Numbered from the stretch's first letter, positions 33,036 to 41,088 are shown. The stretch is 64,000 nt of DNA from CADCTP01 sp963849885 (GCA_963849885.1 CAWKIV010000006.1:868001-932000), one strand, 5' to 3'. Made by a program: numbers and translations. The notes: generated from the letters alone by a model not told the origin.

Positions 33036-34498
33036 GGTCCACCGCCGTGGGTGCGGGTCCACCAGTCGCGGAAGGTCTCGGTGGGCGGGAGGGGCGCGTC
33101 CCGGCTGCCGGTCCAGGCGGACAGCGGCGGCGGCAGCGTGGAGATCCGGCCGCGCCGGCGGCCGAGCAGCCGGCCGGCGCGGGCGGCCCGCAGGGCGGCG
33201 GTCCACCGCCGGGGCGAGGCCATGGTCCAGGCGGCCGCCGACATCAGCGCCTGCTCGGGCGTCGGCGTCCGGTGCGCCGCCCGCTTCGCCGAGACGACCT
33301 CCGAGCGCAGGTGCACCAGCATCGACGGGATGTCGATCGCCACCGGGCAGACGTCGTAGCAGGCCCCGCACAGCGAGGACGCGTACGGCAGGGACGCGCT
33401 GGCCGGGTCGGAGACCCCGACCAGCTGCGGGGACAGCACCGCCCCGATCGGTCCGGGGTACACCGACCCGTACGCGTGCCCGCCGGTCCGCTCGTACACC
33501 GGGCAGACGTTGAGGCAGGCCGAGCACCGGATGCAGCGCAGGGCGGCCCGCCCGGACGGGTCGCCGAGCACCGCGGTCCGCCCGTTGTCCAGCAGCACCA
33601 GGTGGAACTCCTGCCCCTCGGTCGCCCCGGACCACATCGAGGTGTACGGGTTCATCCGCTCGCCGGTGGACGAGCGCGGCAGCAGCTGCAGGAACACTTC
33701 CAGGTCCCGCCAGGTCGGGACCAGCTTCTCGATGCCCATGACGGTGATCAGCGTCCGCGGCAGGGTCAGGCACATCCGCCCGTTGCCCTCGGACTCCACC
33801 ACCGCCAGCGTGCCCGTCGACGCGACCGCGAAGTTCGCCCCCGACACCGCGACCGACGCGGACAGGAACTTCCGCCGCAGGTGCCGCCGGGCCGCGTCGG
33901 CCAGCACGGCCGGCTCGTCGGACAACCCGGGGTCCACGTCGGCCATCTCGCGGCGGAAGATGTCCCGGATCTCGGCCCGGTTGCGGTGGATCGCCGGCAC
34001 CAGGATGTGCGAGGGCCGGTCGTGCCCGAGCTGCACGATCAGCTCGGCCAGGTCGGTCTCCCAGGCCGCGATCCCGGCCGCGGCCAGCGCCTCGTTGAGC
34101 CCGATCTCCTGGGTGGCCATCGACTTGACCTTGACCACCTCGTCGGCCCCGGCCGCCCGCACCAGCGAGACCACGATCCGGTTGGCCTCGGCCGCGTCCC
34201 GGGCCCAGTGCACGTGCCCGCCGCGGGCGGTCACCTCGGCTTCGAGGCGGAGCAGGTGGGTGTCGAGGGACGCCAGGGTGGCGTCCTTGATCGCCGCGCC
34301 GGCGGCCCGCAGCGCCGCCCAGTCCGGCACCTCGCCGACGACCGCGGCCCGCTTGGCCCGGATGGTGCCGGTGGCCTTGCCGAGGTTGCGGCGCAGCTGG
34401 GTGTCGGCCAGCGCCCGCCGGGCCGCGGCCGGGAACGCCTCGGTGCCGTGCAGGTGCTCGGTGTCGACCGCCCGCGGCAGCCCGATGAAGGTGCTCAC
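33032..34498 (-). CDS. lutB: Lactate utilization iron-sulfur protein B
   Basis: 488 aa. The N-terminal two thirds are a LUD domain (KVKSMATQEIGLNEALAAAG, FAVASTGTLAVVESEGNGRM). Two 4Fe-4S clusters are seen in CIRCSACLNVCPVYERTGG and CGACYDVCPVAIDIPSML. The C-terminal tail carries a disordered Arg/Pro-rich stretch and WWTRTHGGGP, typical of LutB. It transfers electrons in L-lactate oxidation to pyruvate. The GTG start at 34498 follows lutA after a spacer holding the 27-bp junction repeat. Confidence 0.94.
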   Translation of the reverse strand: MSTFIGLPRAVDTEHLHGTEAFPAAARRALADTQLRRNLGKATGTIRAKRAAVVGEVPDWAALRAAGAAIKDATLASLDTHLLRLEAEVTARGGHVHWARDAAEANRIVVSLVRAAGADEVVKVKSMATQEIGLNEALAAAGIAAWETDLAELIVQLGHDRPSHILVPAIHRNRAEIRDIFRREMADVDPGLSDEPAVLADAARRHLRRKFLSASVAVSGANFAVASTGTLAVVESEGNGRMCLTLPRTLITVMGIEKLVPTWRDLEVFLQLLPRSSTGERMNPYTSMWSGATEGQEFHLVLLDNGRTAVLGDPSGRAALRCIRCSACLNVCPVYERTGGHAYGSVYPGPIGAVLSPQLVGVSDPASASLPYASSLCGACYDVCPVAIDIPSMLVHLRSEVVSAKRAAHRTPTPEQALMSAAAWTMASPRRWTAALRAARAGRLLGRRRGRISTLPPPLSAWTGSRDAPLPPTETFRDWWTRTHGGGP

Positions 34499-34509
34499 AG
34501 CGCCTCCCT

Positions 34510-34536
34510 GCTCGCGCTGCGAGCCCTCGCGCTCAC
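34510..34536. repeat. 27-bp junction repeat, copy 2
   Basis: Identical to 6938-6964. Here its GTGAGC end overlaps the lutA stop codon and it fills most of the 34-base spacer before lutB. It has the inverted repeat GCTCGC-GCT-GCGAGC, so it forms a small hairpin between the two cistrons. Confidence 0.7.
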
Positions 34537-35267
34537 AGCCCCTCCCGGGACGCCAGGATCTCGGCCAGGTGCACGGTCCGCACCCCGGTGCGCAGCCGGG
34601 ACAGCCCGCCGCCGATGTGCAGCAGGCAGGACGAGTCCCCGGCGGTCACCACCTCGGCCCGGGTCGCCAGCACCCCGCTCATCTTGTCGGCCAGCATCGC
34701 GGTCGAGGTGTCCGCGTTCTTCAGCGCGAACGTGCCGCCGAAGCCGCAGCACTCCTCCGCCCCGGGCAGCTCGACGAGGTCGATCCCCCGCACCGCCCGC
34801 AGCAGCCGCAGCGGCCGGTCCCCCACCCGCAGCAGCCGCAGCGAGTGGCAGGTCGGGTGGTAGGTCACCCGGTGCGGGTACGAGGCGCCGACGTCGGTCA
34901 CCCCGAGCACGTCCACCAGCAGCTCGGACAGCTCGTACGTCCGCGCCGCCACCGCCGCCGCCCGGGTCGCCAGCTCCTCGTCCCCGGCCGCCGCGGCCAC
35001 CATCGCGTGCTGGTGCCGCACCGAACCGACGCAGGACCCGGACGGCGCCACCACCGCCTCGTACGGCTCGAACACCGCGACGTGCCGGCGCACCAGCCCG
35101 ACCGCGTCCGCGCCGTACCCGGTGTTGACGTGCATCTGCCCGCAGCAGGTCTGCTCGGCCGGGAAGACGACCTCGTGCCCCAACCGCTCGAGCACCGCCA
35201 CGGTCGCCTTCCCGGCCGCCGGCACCAGCCCGTCCACCAGGCAGGTCACGAACAGGGCGATGCGCAC
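34533..35267 (-). CDS. lutA: Lactate utilization protein A (CCG domain)
   Basis: 244 aa. Two cysteine-rich CCG domains are visible: AEQTCCGQMHVNTGYG with PSGSCVGSVRHQ, and TYHPTCHSLRLL with AEECCGFGGTFALKN. They ligate the non-cubane 4Fe-4S cluster seen in heterodisulfide-reductase-like proteins. It is the first gene of lutABC. No GntR-type LutR regulator is adjacent; the M15-like secreted protein gene is 30 bases upstream on the same strand. Confidence 0.93.
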   Translation of the reverse strand: MRIALFVTCLVDGLVPAAGKATVAVLERLGHEVVFPAEQTCCGQMHVNTGYGADAVGLVRRHVAVFEPYEAVVAPSGSCVGSVRHQHAMVAAAAGDEELATRAAAVAARTYELSELLVDVLGVTDVGASYPHRVTYHPTCHSLRLLRVGDRPLRLLRAVRGIDLVELPGAEECCGFGGTFALKNADTSTAMLADKMSGVLATRAEVVTAGDSSCLLHIGGGLSRLRTGVRTVHLAEILASREGL

Positions 35268-35297
35268 CCGCTCATCTCAGCACGCCCCGGGCCGCCC

Positions 35298-35783
35298 TCA
35301 GTAGTAGAGGATGTCCCAGTGGTTGCCCTCGTCGCAGTAGATGTTGCCGGCCGCTGACCGCCACTGCGGGTAGCCGTCGCCCCGGTTGGCGATGCGGGTG
35401 AACGAGTTGCGGATGTAGTTGCCGATGCAGGTGTACTTGCTGATGTCGACCTTGTAGCCGTTCCAGTGCGAGTAGGTCCCGGAGGCGTGGCCGGTCTCGG
35501 TGCCGCCGGTGATGTTGACCGCGCAGCCGCTGGCCGTCCGCAGCGTCTTCACCCCGTTGACCGTGCCCGAGTTGATCTGCGAGAAGGACGTGCAGGTCGG
35601 CACGTTGCGGTTGCTGCAGCCACCGGTCGAGCTCCAGGTGATGCCGACCGAGCGGAGCGAGCTGGCCGCCTCGGAGTGGCTCATCTTGTAACCGCTGGCC
35701 GACGCCGGCGAGGCGAAGGCCACGGTGGCGGCCAGGCCGACAACGGCTCCACCCATCCACCGGGACACGCGGGACAGACGCAT
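35298..35783 (-). CDS. Small secreted M15-like peptidase candidate
   Basis: 161 aa. Signal peptide MRLSRVSRWMGGAVVGLAAT to about ASPASAS; GGAAGGAG-type ribosome binding site (GGAAGGAG) 7 bases before the ATG at 35783. The mature domain has SHWNGYKVDI and a C-terminal EGNHWDILYY. The spacing H-x2-G-x3-D and the later His fit the zinc ligands of the M15 (D-Ala-D-Ala carboxypeptidase/endolysin) fold, suggesting a cell-wall hydrolase. Four Cys could form disulfides. Assignment rests on motif spacing only; related actinobacterial proteins are usually unnamed. Confidence 0.55.
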   Translation of the reverse strand: MRLSRVSRWMGGAVVGLAATVAFASPASASGYKMSHSEAASSLRSVGITWSSTGGCSNRNVPTCTSFSQINSGTVNGVKTLRTASGCAVNITGGTETGHASGTYSHWNGYKVDISKYTCIGNYIRNSFTRIANRGDGYPQWRSAAGNIYCDEGNHWDILYY

Positions 35784-35879
35784 GGATCGGCTCCTTCCGT
35801 CGCTTGCGACAGGGAGTCCGATCAACTCACGTCTCGGCCCACTCGTCCATTCCCTGATCGAGTGTCCGGTCTGTCTGGT

Positions 35880-36716
35880 TCAGCTGAGGTCGGCGGCGTC
35901 CTCGGAGGTGCGCCGCTCCAGCACGGTGTCCGGCGCCGCGCCCGGCACGTCGGTGCGCTCGTCGGAGTCGGCCAGCACGGCCTCCGCCTGCGCCGCCGGG
36001 TCCTCGCTGCCGGCCGACCGCTCCTCCGGGGTCAGGTCGGCGGCCCGCCTGCGTACGCGCTCCTCGTCCTGCGGCTCCATGCCGGACACCTCCCCCGCCG
36101 CGCCGCCCGGGAACCCTGCCGCCGCCCAGGCCGGGTGCTCGCGGCGGGCCCAGCCGACCGGCACCCACCCGGTGCGCAGGCCGCGCCGCGCGTCCTCGTC
36201 CCGGTACGCCAGCCGGACGTGCCCGAGCACGAGCAGGAAGAGCGCCGCCGCGGTCCAGTCGTGCACCCAGGTCGCGCCGGTGCGCAGCGGCAGCGGCCAG
36301 CGGTGGCCGTACTCCATCACGATCCCGGTGCCGAGCAGCACCAGACCGCCGCCGGCGGACAGCGCCGCGTTGAGCTTCTGCCCGGCGTTGAACTTGCCCA
36401 CCGGCAGGCCGGCGGTCCGCCGGTCCCGCCGGCGCAGCCAGGCCCGGTCGGCCGCGGTCCACCGGTCCAGCTCGCGCAGGTCGGCCCGGTACGCCGCGGA
36501 CAGCCGGCCGAGCAGCACCGGCACCGGCAGCGCCAGCCCGGCCCAGACGTGCAGCTGCACCACCAGGGCGCGCCGGCCGACCAGGGTGGCCAGCGGCTCC
36601 AGGTAGAGCACCGCGGCGGTGAGCAGGCAGATGCCGACCAGCACCGCGGTGGCCCGGTGCACCCACCGGGCGGCCGGCGCGAACCGGAGCAGCTCGGCGG
36701 TCCTAGGTGGCGTCAT
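35880..36716 (-). CDS. Cytochrome b561/formate-dehydrogenase-gamma-like membrane subunit
   Basis: 278 aa. Four to five helices hold candidate haem-ligand His residues (RWVHRATAVLVGI, LHVWAGLALPVPVL, GATWVHDWTAAALFLLVLGH). NAGQKLNAALSAGG is typical of the FDH-gamma-type cytochrome b. The last about 85 residues are an acidic, disordered tail (EPQDEERVRRRAADLTPEER onward), unusual for the family. It overlaps the molybdopterin oxidoreductase stop by 14 bases and probably carries its electrons into the membrane. Confidence 0.82.
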   Translation of the reverse strand: MTPPRTAELLRFAPAARWVHRATAVLVGICLLTAAVLYLEPLATLVGRRALVVQLHVWAGLALPVPVLLGRLSAAYRADLRELDRWTAADRAWLRRRDRRTAGLPVGKFNAGQKLNAALSAGGGLVLLGTGIVMEYGHRWPLPLRTGATWVHDWTAAALFLLVLGHVRLAYRDEDARRGLRTGWVPVGWARREHPAWAAAGFPGGAAGEVSGMEPQDEERVRRRAADLTPEERSAGSEDPAAQAEAVLADSDERTDVPGAAPDTVLERRTSEDAADLS

Positions 36717-37437
36717 CGGTGCGCCCGTTGGACCGGCCGACGAAGGCGTCCACGTCGTAGCCGCGCCGCTCCCAGTAGCCGGGCTGCACCGCGGCGGTGA
36801 CCTCGATCCGGTCCAGCCACTTCAGCGACTTGTAGCCGTACATGGGCAGCACGGCCAGCCGCACCGGGCCGCCGTGCGCGTGGCTGATCGGCCGGTCCCG
36901 CAGCGCGGTGGCGACCAGCACGTCCCGCCGGCGGGCCTGCTCCAGCGTCAGGCTCTCCGCGTACGCCCCGTCGTAGGAGGTGAAGCGGACCGCCGCCGCC
37001 CCGGGCCGGACCCCGACGGCGTCGAGCAGGTCGGGCAGCGCGACCCCGGTCCACGGCACCTCGGGCACCCGCCACCCGGTCACGCACTGGAAGTCGCGGA
37101 CCAGCCGGGTCTGCGGCAGCCGGGCCAGGTCGGCCAGGGACAGGGTGGCCGGCCGCCGGACCAGCCCGCCGACCGCGACCCGGGCCGCGGCCGGGTCGCG
37201 GCGCGGCACCGGGCCGGTCACCGAGTAGAACCGGAACCCGGCGCCGGCCGGGACCAGCTGGGTCAGCCCGGTCGGGTCCCGCGGGCCGACGACGGCGAGC
37301 ACCCGCTGCTCCAGCTCGGACAGCCGGTCGCCGGCCAGCACGGCGAGCGCGCCCAGGCCGGCGACGCCCAGCACCAGCCGGCGCCCCACCGGCCGCCCGG
37401 CCGGGAGGCCGGCCGGCGGGTCACGGCGGTCGGTCAC
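36703..37437 (-). CDS. Sulfite-oxidase-fold molybdopterin oxidoreductase
   Basis: 244 aa from the GTG at 37437. A twin-arginine-like start (VGRRLVLGVAGLGALAVLAG) suggests Tat export. The Mo-ligand Cys is in DFQCVTGWRVPEVPWTGV, and AHGGPVRLAVLPMYGYKSLKW is the conserved pterin-binding segment. The family includes sulfite oxidase and the methionine-sulfoxide reductase MsrP, whose partner MsrQ is also a haem membrane protein; here the partner is the cytochrome b encoded next. Substrate unknown. Confidence 0.88.
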   Translation of the reverse strand: MTDRRDPPAGLPAGRPVGRRLVLGVAGLGALAVLAGDRLSELEQRVLAVVGPRDPTGLTQLVPAGAGFRFYSVTGPVPRRDPAAARVAVGGLVRRPATLSLADLARLPQTRLVRDFQCVTGWRVPEVPWTGVALPDLLDAVGVRPGAAAVRFTSYDGAYAESLTLEQARRRDVLVATALRDRPISHAHGGPVRLAVLPMYGYKSLKWLDRIEVTAAVQPGYWERRGYDVDAFVGRSNGRTDDAT

Positions 37438-37512
37438 CCCCCGAGCATGCGCCTGCCGGGCCGCCGCCGCGCGATCACCCCGCGCGGGGGTCGGCGACCG
37501 GAAGGCCGGGCA

Positions 37513-37518
37513 TAGTCT
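37513..37518 (+). promoter_or_regulatory. -10 box for the ATP-grasp operon
   Basis: TAGTCT lies 6 bases before the ATG at 37525; predicted leaderless transcript for the three-gene operon. It is divergent from the molybdopterin oxidoreductase. Confidence 0.5.
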
Positions 37519-37524
37519 CCGGAC

Positions 37525-38742
37525 ATGAACGTGGTCTTCGTCGAGCCGTCGTTCCCGCCCACCCAGCAGCACTTCGTGCGCGCGCTCGCCGACGTCGGGG
37601 CGACCGTCATCGGGATCGGCGAACGGCCCGGCGACTGGCTCGACGACGAGGTCCGCGGCTGGCTGTCCGACTACCACCAGGTCGGCAACGTCACCGACGT
37701 CGGCGTGCTCACCGACGTGGTGCGGTGGATCCAGAGCCGGCTGTGGGTGGACCGGCTGGAGACCACGATCGAGGCGCACACGCTGCCGGTGGCGCACGTG
37801 CGGGAGGCCTGCACCATCCCGGGCACCAGCTCCCGCACCGCCTGGCTGTGCCGGGACAAGCCGTCGATGAAGCAGGCGCTGCGCGAGGCCGGGGTGCCGA
37901 CCGCGGCGTCCGCCGCCGCGCACACCGCCGACGAGGTGCGCGCGTTCGTCCGCGCGGTCGGCTACCCGATCATCCTCAAGCCGCGCACCGGCGCGGGCGC
38001 GCTGGACACCGCCCGGGTGGACAGCGACACCGAGCTGGCCGCCGCGCTCGGCTCGATGGGGTCGGCCGAGTCGATCGCGGTCGAGGAGTTCGTGGAGGGG
38101 CACGAGGGCTTCTACGACACGCTGTCGGTGGACGGCCGGCCGGCGCTGGACTTCGTCAGCCACTACTTCCCGAACGTGCTGGAGGCGATGCGCACCCGGT
38201 GGATCTCGCCGCAGTTCGTCGCCACCAACCGGGTCGACACCGAGCCGGACTACCGGCAGCTCAAGGAGCTCGGCCTGCGGGTCAACGAGGCGCTCGGCAT
38301 CGGCACCACCGCCACCCACATGGAGTGGTTCTTCGGCCCGAAGGGGCTGCGCTTCTCCGAGATCGGCTGCCGGCCGCCGGGCGTCGGCGCCTGGGACCTC
38401 TACTCGGCCGGCAACGAGATCGACATCTACCGGGCCTGGGCCGACGCGATCGTGCACGGCGAGGTCTGGCACGTGCCGACCCGGGCGTACGCGGCCGGCA
38501 TCGTCGCGCTCCGGCCGGAGACGGACGGCACGATCACCGGCTACTCCGGCATCGACGAGGCGCAGGCCCGGCTGGGCGAGTGGGTCATCGACGCGCACCT
38601 GCCGCCGCCCGGCACCCCGACCCAGCCGGTCGCCGCCGGCTACATGGCCAACGCGTACGTGCGGATGCGGCACCCCGACTACGACGCGCTCCGCGGGATG
38701 CTGGACGACGTGGGGCGGTCCGTGCACGTGCACGCGGGCTGA
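37525..38742 (+). CDS. ATP-grasp ligase of unknown substrate
   Basis: 405 aa. ATP-grasp landmarks: DKPSMKQALREAGVPTAASA (start of the fold), YPIILKPRTGAGALDTARV (ATP-binding Lys), IAVEEFVEGHEGFYDTLSVD and RFSEIGCRPPGVGAWDLYSA (metal-binding Glu and Arg loop). The N-terminus (MNVVFVEPSFPPTQQHFVRA) is a Rossmann-like pre-domain as in carboxylate-amine ligases. Such enzymes join an acyl phosphate to an amine or thiol. First gene of an operon with an S51-type protein (6 bases later) and an esterase; the trio suggests making and trimming an amide- or ester-linked compound. Confidence 0.85.
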   Translation: MNVVFVEPSFPPTQQHFVRALADVGATVIGIGERPGDWLDDEVRGWLSDYHQVGNVTDVGVLTDVVRWIQSRLWVDRLETTIEAHTLPVAHVREACTIPGTSSRTAWLCRDKPSMKQALREAGVPTAASAAAHTADEVRAFVRAVGYPIILKPRTGAGALDTARVDSDTELAAALGSMGSAESIAVEEFVEGHEGFYDTLSVDGRPALDFVSHYFPNVLEAMRTRWISPQFVATNRVDTEPDYRQLKELGLRVNEALGIGTTATHMEWFFGPKGLRFSEIGCRPPGVGAWDLYSAGNEIDIYRAWADAIVHGEVWHVPTRAYAAGIVALRPETDGTITGYSGIDEAQARLGEWVIDAHLPPPGTPTQPVAAGYMANAYVRMRHPDYDALRGMLDDVGRSVHVHAG

Positions 38743-38748
38743 CCGCCC

Positions 38749-39711
38749 GTGCCGGTCACGATCCTCGGCCCGCAGCGGCGGCCCACGGTGCGCCCGGTCG
38801 GGCCGGGCGCGGTCACGGTCACCGCCGGCTGGCTGGAGCGCGAGTCCGACGACGCGGAGCTGGACCGGGTGCTCGGCGGCGGCACGGTCAACCTCCGGCT
38901 GCACGCCCGCTGGCTGGAGGTGCTGGACGCGGACGAGGAGCTGGCCACCGCCGAGCTCAACCACTGGGCCGTGCTGGCCGAGCTGCAGGACCTGTACGCG
39001 CTGCAGGTCGAGCACGCCGAGCGGGCCGCGGACGCGGTCCGGCGCAGCGGCAGCCGGCCGCGCACCCGGGCGGCCGCGCTGGCCGACGCGGAGAGCGCGC
39101 TGCGGCTGCTCGACACCCAGCACCTGGCCCGGGTGGCCGACGCCCGGGCGGACTTCGAGGCGGCCTGGCGGCCGGGCGAGCGGGACGCGGTGGCCCGGCA
39201 CCGGGCCGAGGTGGCCGAGCAGGTCGCCGGGGCCGCCGCGCTGGTGCTCACCGGGGGTCACGTCGGCGTGCTGCTGCACGTGCTGCGGCTGTTCGCGGTG
39301 CTGGCGGGCAGTCCGCCGGAGACGGTGCTGGCCTGGTCGGCCGGGGCGATGGCGCTGACCGAGCGGGTGGTGCTGTTCTCCGCCGGCGGCGGGCCGACCG
39401 CGGAGGCGTACGCGGCCGGCCTGGGCGTGCTGCCCGACCTGGTGCTGCTGCCGCACGCGCGGCGCCGGCTGCCGCTGGAGGACCCGGTGCGGCTCGGCGC
39501 GCTGGCCCGGCGGTTCGCGCCGGCGCGGTGCGTGGTGCTCGACGACGGCGTCCGGCTGGAGCTGGGCGCGGCCGGCGAGCTGCCCGCGGACGCCCGCGTG
39601 ATCGGCCCCGACGGGCGCCTCGGCCCCCCACCCTGCGCCGATCTTGGTCAAGTCAACGTCGACGGACCCCGCGAGGCGTTGAGTCAACCAAGATCGGCGG
39701 AGCAGGAGTGA
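38749..39711 (+). CDS. S51 / cyanophycinase-like (type 1 glutamine-amidotransferase-like) protein
   Basis: 320 aa from the GTG at 38749. The C-terminal half has LVLTGGHVGVLLHVL (GG at 169-170) and AWSAGAMALTERVVLF with candidate nucleophile Ser197, matching the GGD...TSAGA pattern of S51 peptidases such as cyanophycinase and peptidase E. The N-terminal about 155 residues are helical, Ala/Arg/Glu-rich and not recognised. The last about 27 residues (from PPPCADLGQVNVDG) are encoded by the second palindromic element, so the native C-terminus was replaced or extended. The stop overlaps the esterase start (GTGA). Confidence 0.7.
   Translation: MPVTILGPQRRPTVRPVGPGAVTVTAGWLERESDDAELDRVLGGGTVNLRLHARWLEVLDADEELATAELNHWAVLAELQDLYALQVEHAERAADAVRRSGSRPRTRAAALADAESALRLLDTQHLARVADARADFEAAWRPGERDAVARHRAEVAEQVAGAAALVLTGGHVGVLLHVLRLFAVLAGSPPETVLAWSAGAMALTERVVLFSAGGGPTAEAYAAGLGVLPDLVLLPHARRRLPLEDPVRLGALARRFAPARCVVLDDGVRLELGAAGELPADARVIGPDGRLGPPPCADLGQVNVDGPREALSQPRSAEQE
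39627..39706. repeat. Palindromic element, copy 2 (inside coding sequence)
   Basis: Same arms as 12675-12755 (CGCCGATCTTGGTCAAGTCA ... GTTGAGTCAACCAAGATCGG), with a diverged 15-base loop. It lies in the 3' end of the S51-like gene in an open frame. It also supplies AGCAGGAG just before the esterase GTG at 39708, so it provides both a protein tail and a ribosome binding site. Confidence 0.85.
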
Positions 39712-40862
39712 CCGCGTCCACCCGCCGGCTGGCGATCAACCGGCTGAAGGAGCGCGGCCCGCTGGACGCGGCCGCGGTCGACGCCTTCCTGGCCCGGCAC
39801 CCGGTGCCGATCGTGGAGGGCGCCCGGTGCACCTTCCTCTACCGCGGCGAGGTGGACGAGGTGCACGTCGTGCACCGGGTGCTCGGGCTGCCGGACCGGC
39901 TGCCGCTGCGCCGGCTGCGCGGCACCGACCTGTGGTCGGCGGTGCTGGAGCTGCCCGAGGGCTCCCGGGTGGAGTACCAGCTCGAGGTACGCCGGGGCGA
40001 GCACACCGAGCGCTTCAACGACCCGGCCAACCCGCACCGGTCGCACTCCCCGGTCGGCGGGTCGTCGGTGGTCTTCGCGACCGGCTACGTCGACCCGGAG
40101 TGGGCCCAGCACGACCCGGAGGCCCGGCCGGGCCAGCTGGTGGAGACGACGGTGTCGAGCCGGGCGCTGCGCCGGGACGCCCGGGTCACCCTCTACCTGC
40201 CGGCCCGCTACCGGCGGACCACCGCGTACCCGCTGCTGATCGTGCACGACGGCGGCGACTACCTGCAGTACGCGTCGGCCAAGACGGTGCTGGACAACCT
40301 CATCCACCGGCTGGAGGTGGCCGAGGTGGTGGCCGCCTTCCTGCACCCGGGCGACCGGCTGGTGGAGTACGCCGACTCGACCGCGCACGCCCGCTTCGTC
40401 ACCGGCGAGCTGCTCCCGCACCTGGAGCGCCGGCTCCCGCTGGCCGGCCAGCCGGGCGGGCGGTGCCTGATGGGCGCCAGCTTCGGCGCGGTGGCGGCGC
40501 TGTCCACCGCGTACCGGCACCGGGACACGTACGGGGCGCTGCTGCTGCAGTCCGGCTCGTTCGTCTTCACCGACATCGGCACCGAGCACGGCGGCGGGCC
40601 GGTCTTCGACCCGGTGGTGCGCTTCACCAACCGCTACCGGGCCCGGCCGCGGGCCGTCGCCGACCGGGTCTTCGTCAGCTGCGGAGTCTACGAGCCGCTG
40701 ATCGTGCGAAACCGGTCGATGGTGCCGGTCCTGTCCGGCACCGGCATGCGGGTCCGGTACGTCGAGTCCCGCGACGGGCACAGCTGGGAGAATTGGCGGG
40801 ATCGGCTCCGGGACGGCCTCACCTGGGTGTTTCCCGGCCCGCAGAAACTGGTGTACGAGTAG
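39708..40862 (+). CDS. Enterochelin-esterase-like alpha/beta hydrolase
   Basis: 384 aa. An N-terminal CBM48/Fes-like beta domain (ARCTFLYRGEVDEVHVVHRV to about 150) precedes the hydrolase (YPLLIVHDGGDYLQYASAKT). The nucleophile is Ser258 in CLMGASFGAVAALSTAYR, and the catalytic His is in ESRDGHSWENWRDRL. This is the Fes/IroE/esterase D-like family that cleaves ester bonds of siderophores or glycolipid mycolates. It overlaps the S51-like gene by 4 bases. Its cargo is presumably the product of the upstream ATP-grasp enzyme, but no siderophore genes are nearby. Confidence 0.85.
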   Translation: MTASTRRLAINRLKERGPLDAAAVDAFLARHPVPIVEGARCTFLYRGEVDEVHVVHRVLGLPDRLPLRRLRGTDLWSAVLELPEGSRVEYQLEVRRGEHTERFNDPANPHRSHSPVGGSSVVFATGYVDPEWAQHDPEARPGQLVETTVSSRALRRDARVTLYLPARYRRTTAYPLLIVHDGGDYLQYASAKTVLDNLIHRLEVAEVVAAFLHPGDRLVEYADSTAHARFVTGELLPHLERRLPLAGQPGGRCLMGASFGAVAALSTAYRHRDTYGALLLQSGSFVFTDIGTEHGGGPVFDPVVRFTNRYRARPRAVADRVFVSCGVYEPLIVRNRSMVPVLSGTGMRVRYVESRDGHSWENWRDRLRDGLTWVFPGPQKLVYE

Positions 40863-40892
40863 CCGATCGGCTGCGCCCGAACGGCCGATCGG
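40863..40892 (+). terminator. 9-bp hairpin immediately after the esterase stop
   Basis: CCGATCGGC (40863-40871) pairs with GCCGATCGG (40884-40892) around a 12-base loop, starting on the base after the TAG. Likely ends the ATP-grasp operon. The following bases to 41088 show no coding region; GGAGG at 41076-41080 serves the next gene. Confidence 0.6.
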
Positions 40893-41088
40893 CGCACCGG
40901 GCCTTCTGTCCGCGCCCGCAGCCTGCGATACTCCCGCGGCGAACGATCGTCCCGTTCGGGCGCCACTCGCGCGCAGCCGTGTCCCCCACTGCTGCCGGGT
41001 GGCGGGCGACGATGTGTGTGAGCGGCGCGCGGATGGGGCAGTCCATGGTCACGTCCTGAGTGTGCGTGCGCGCACGGAGGTGTCACTG

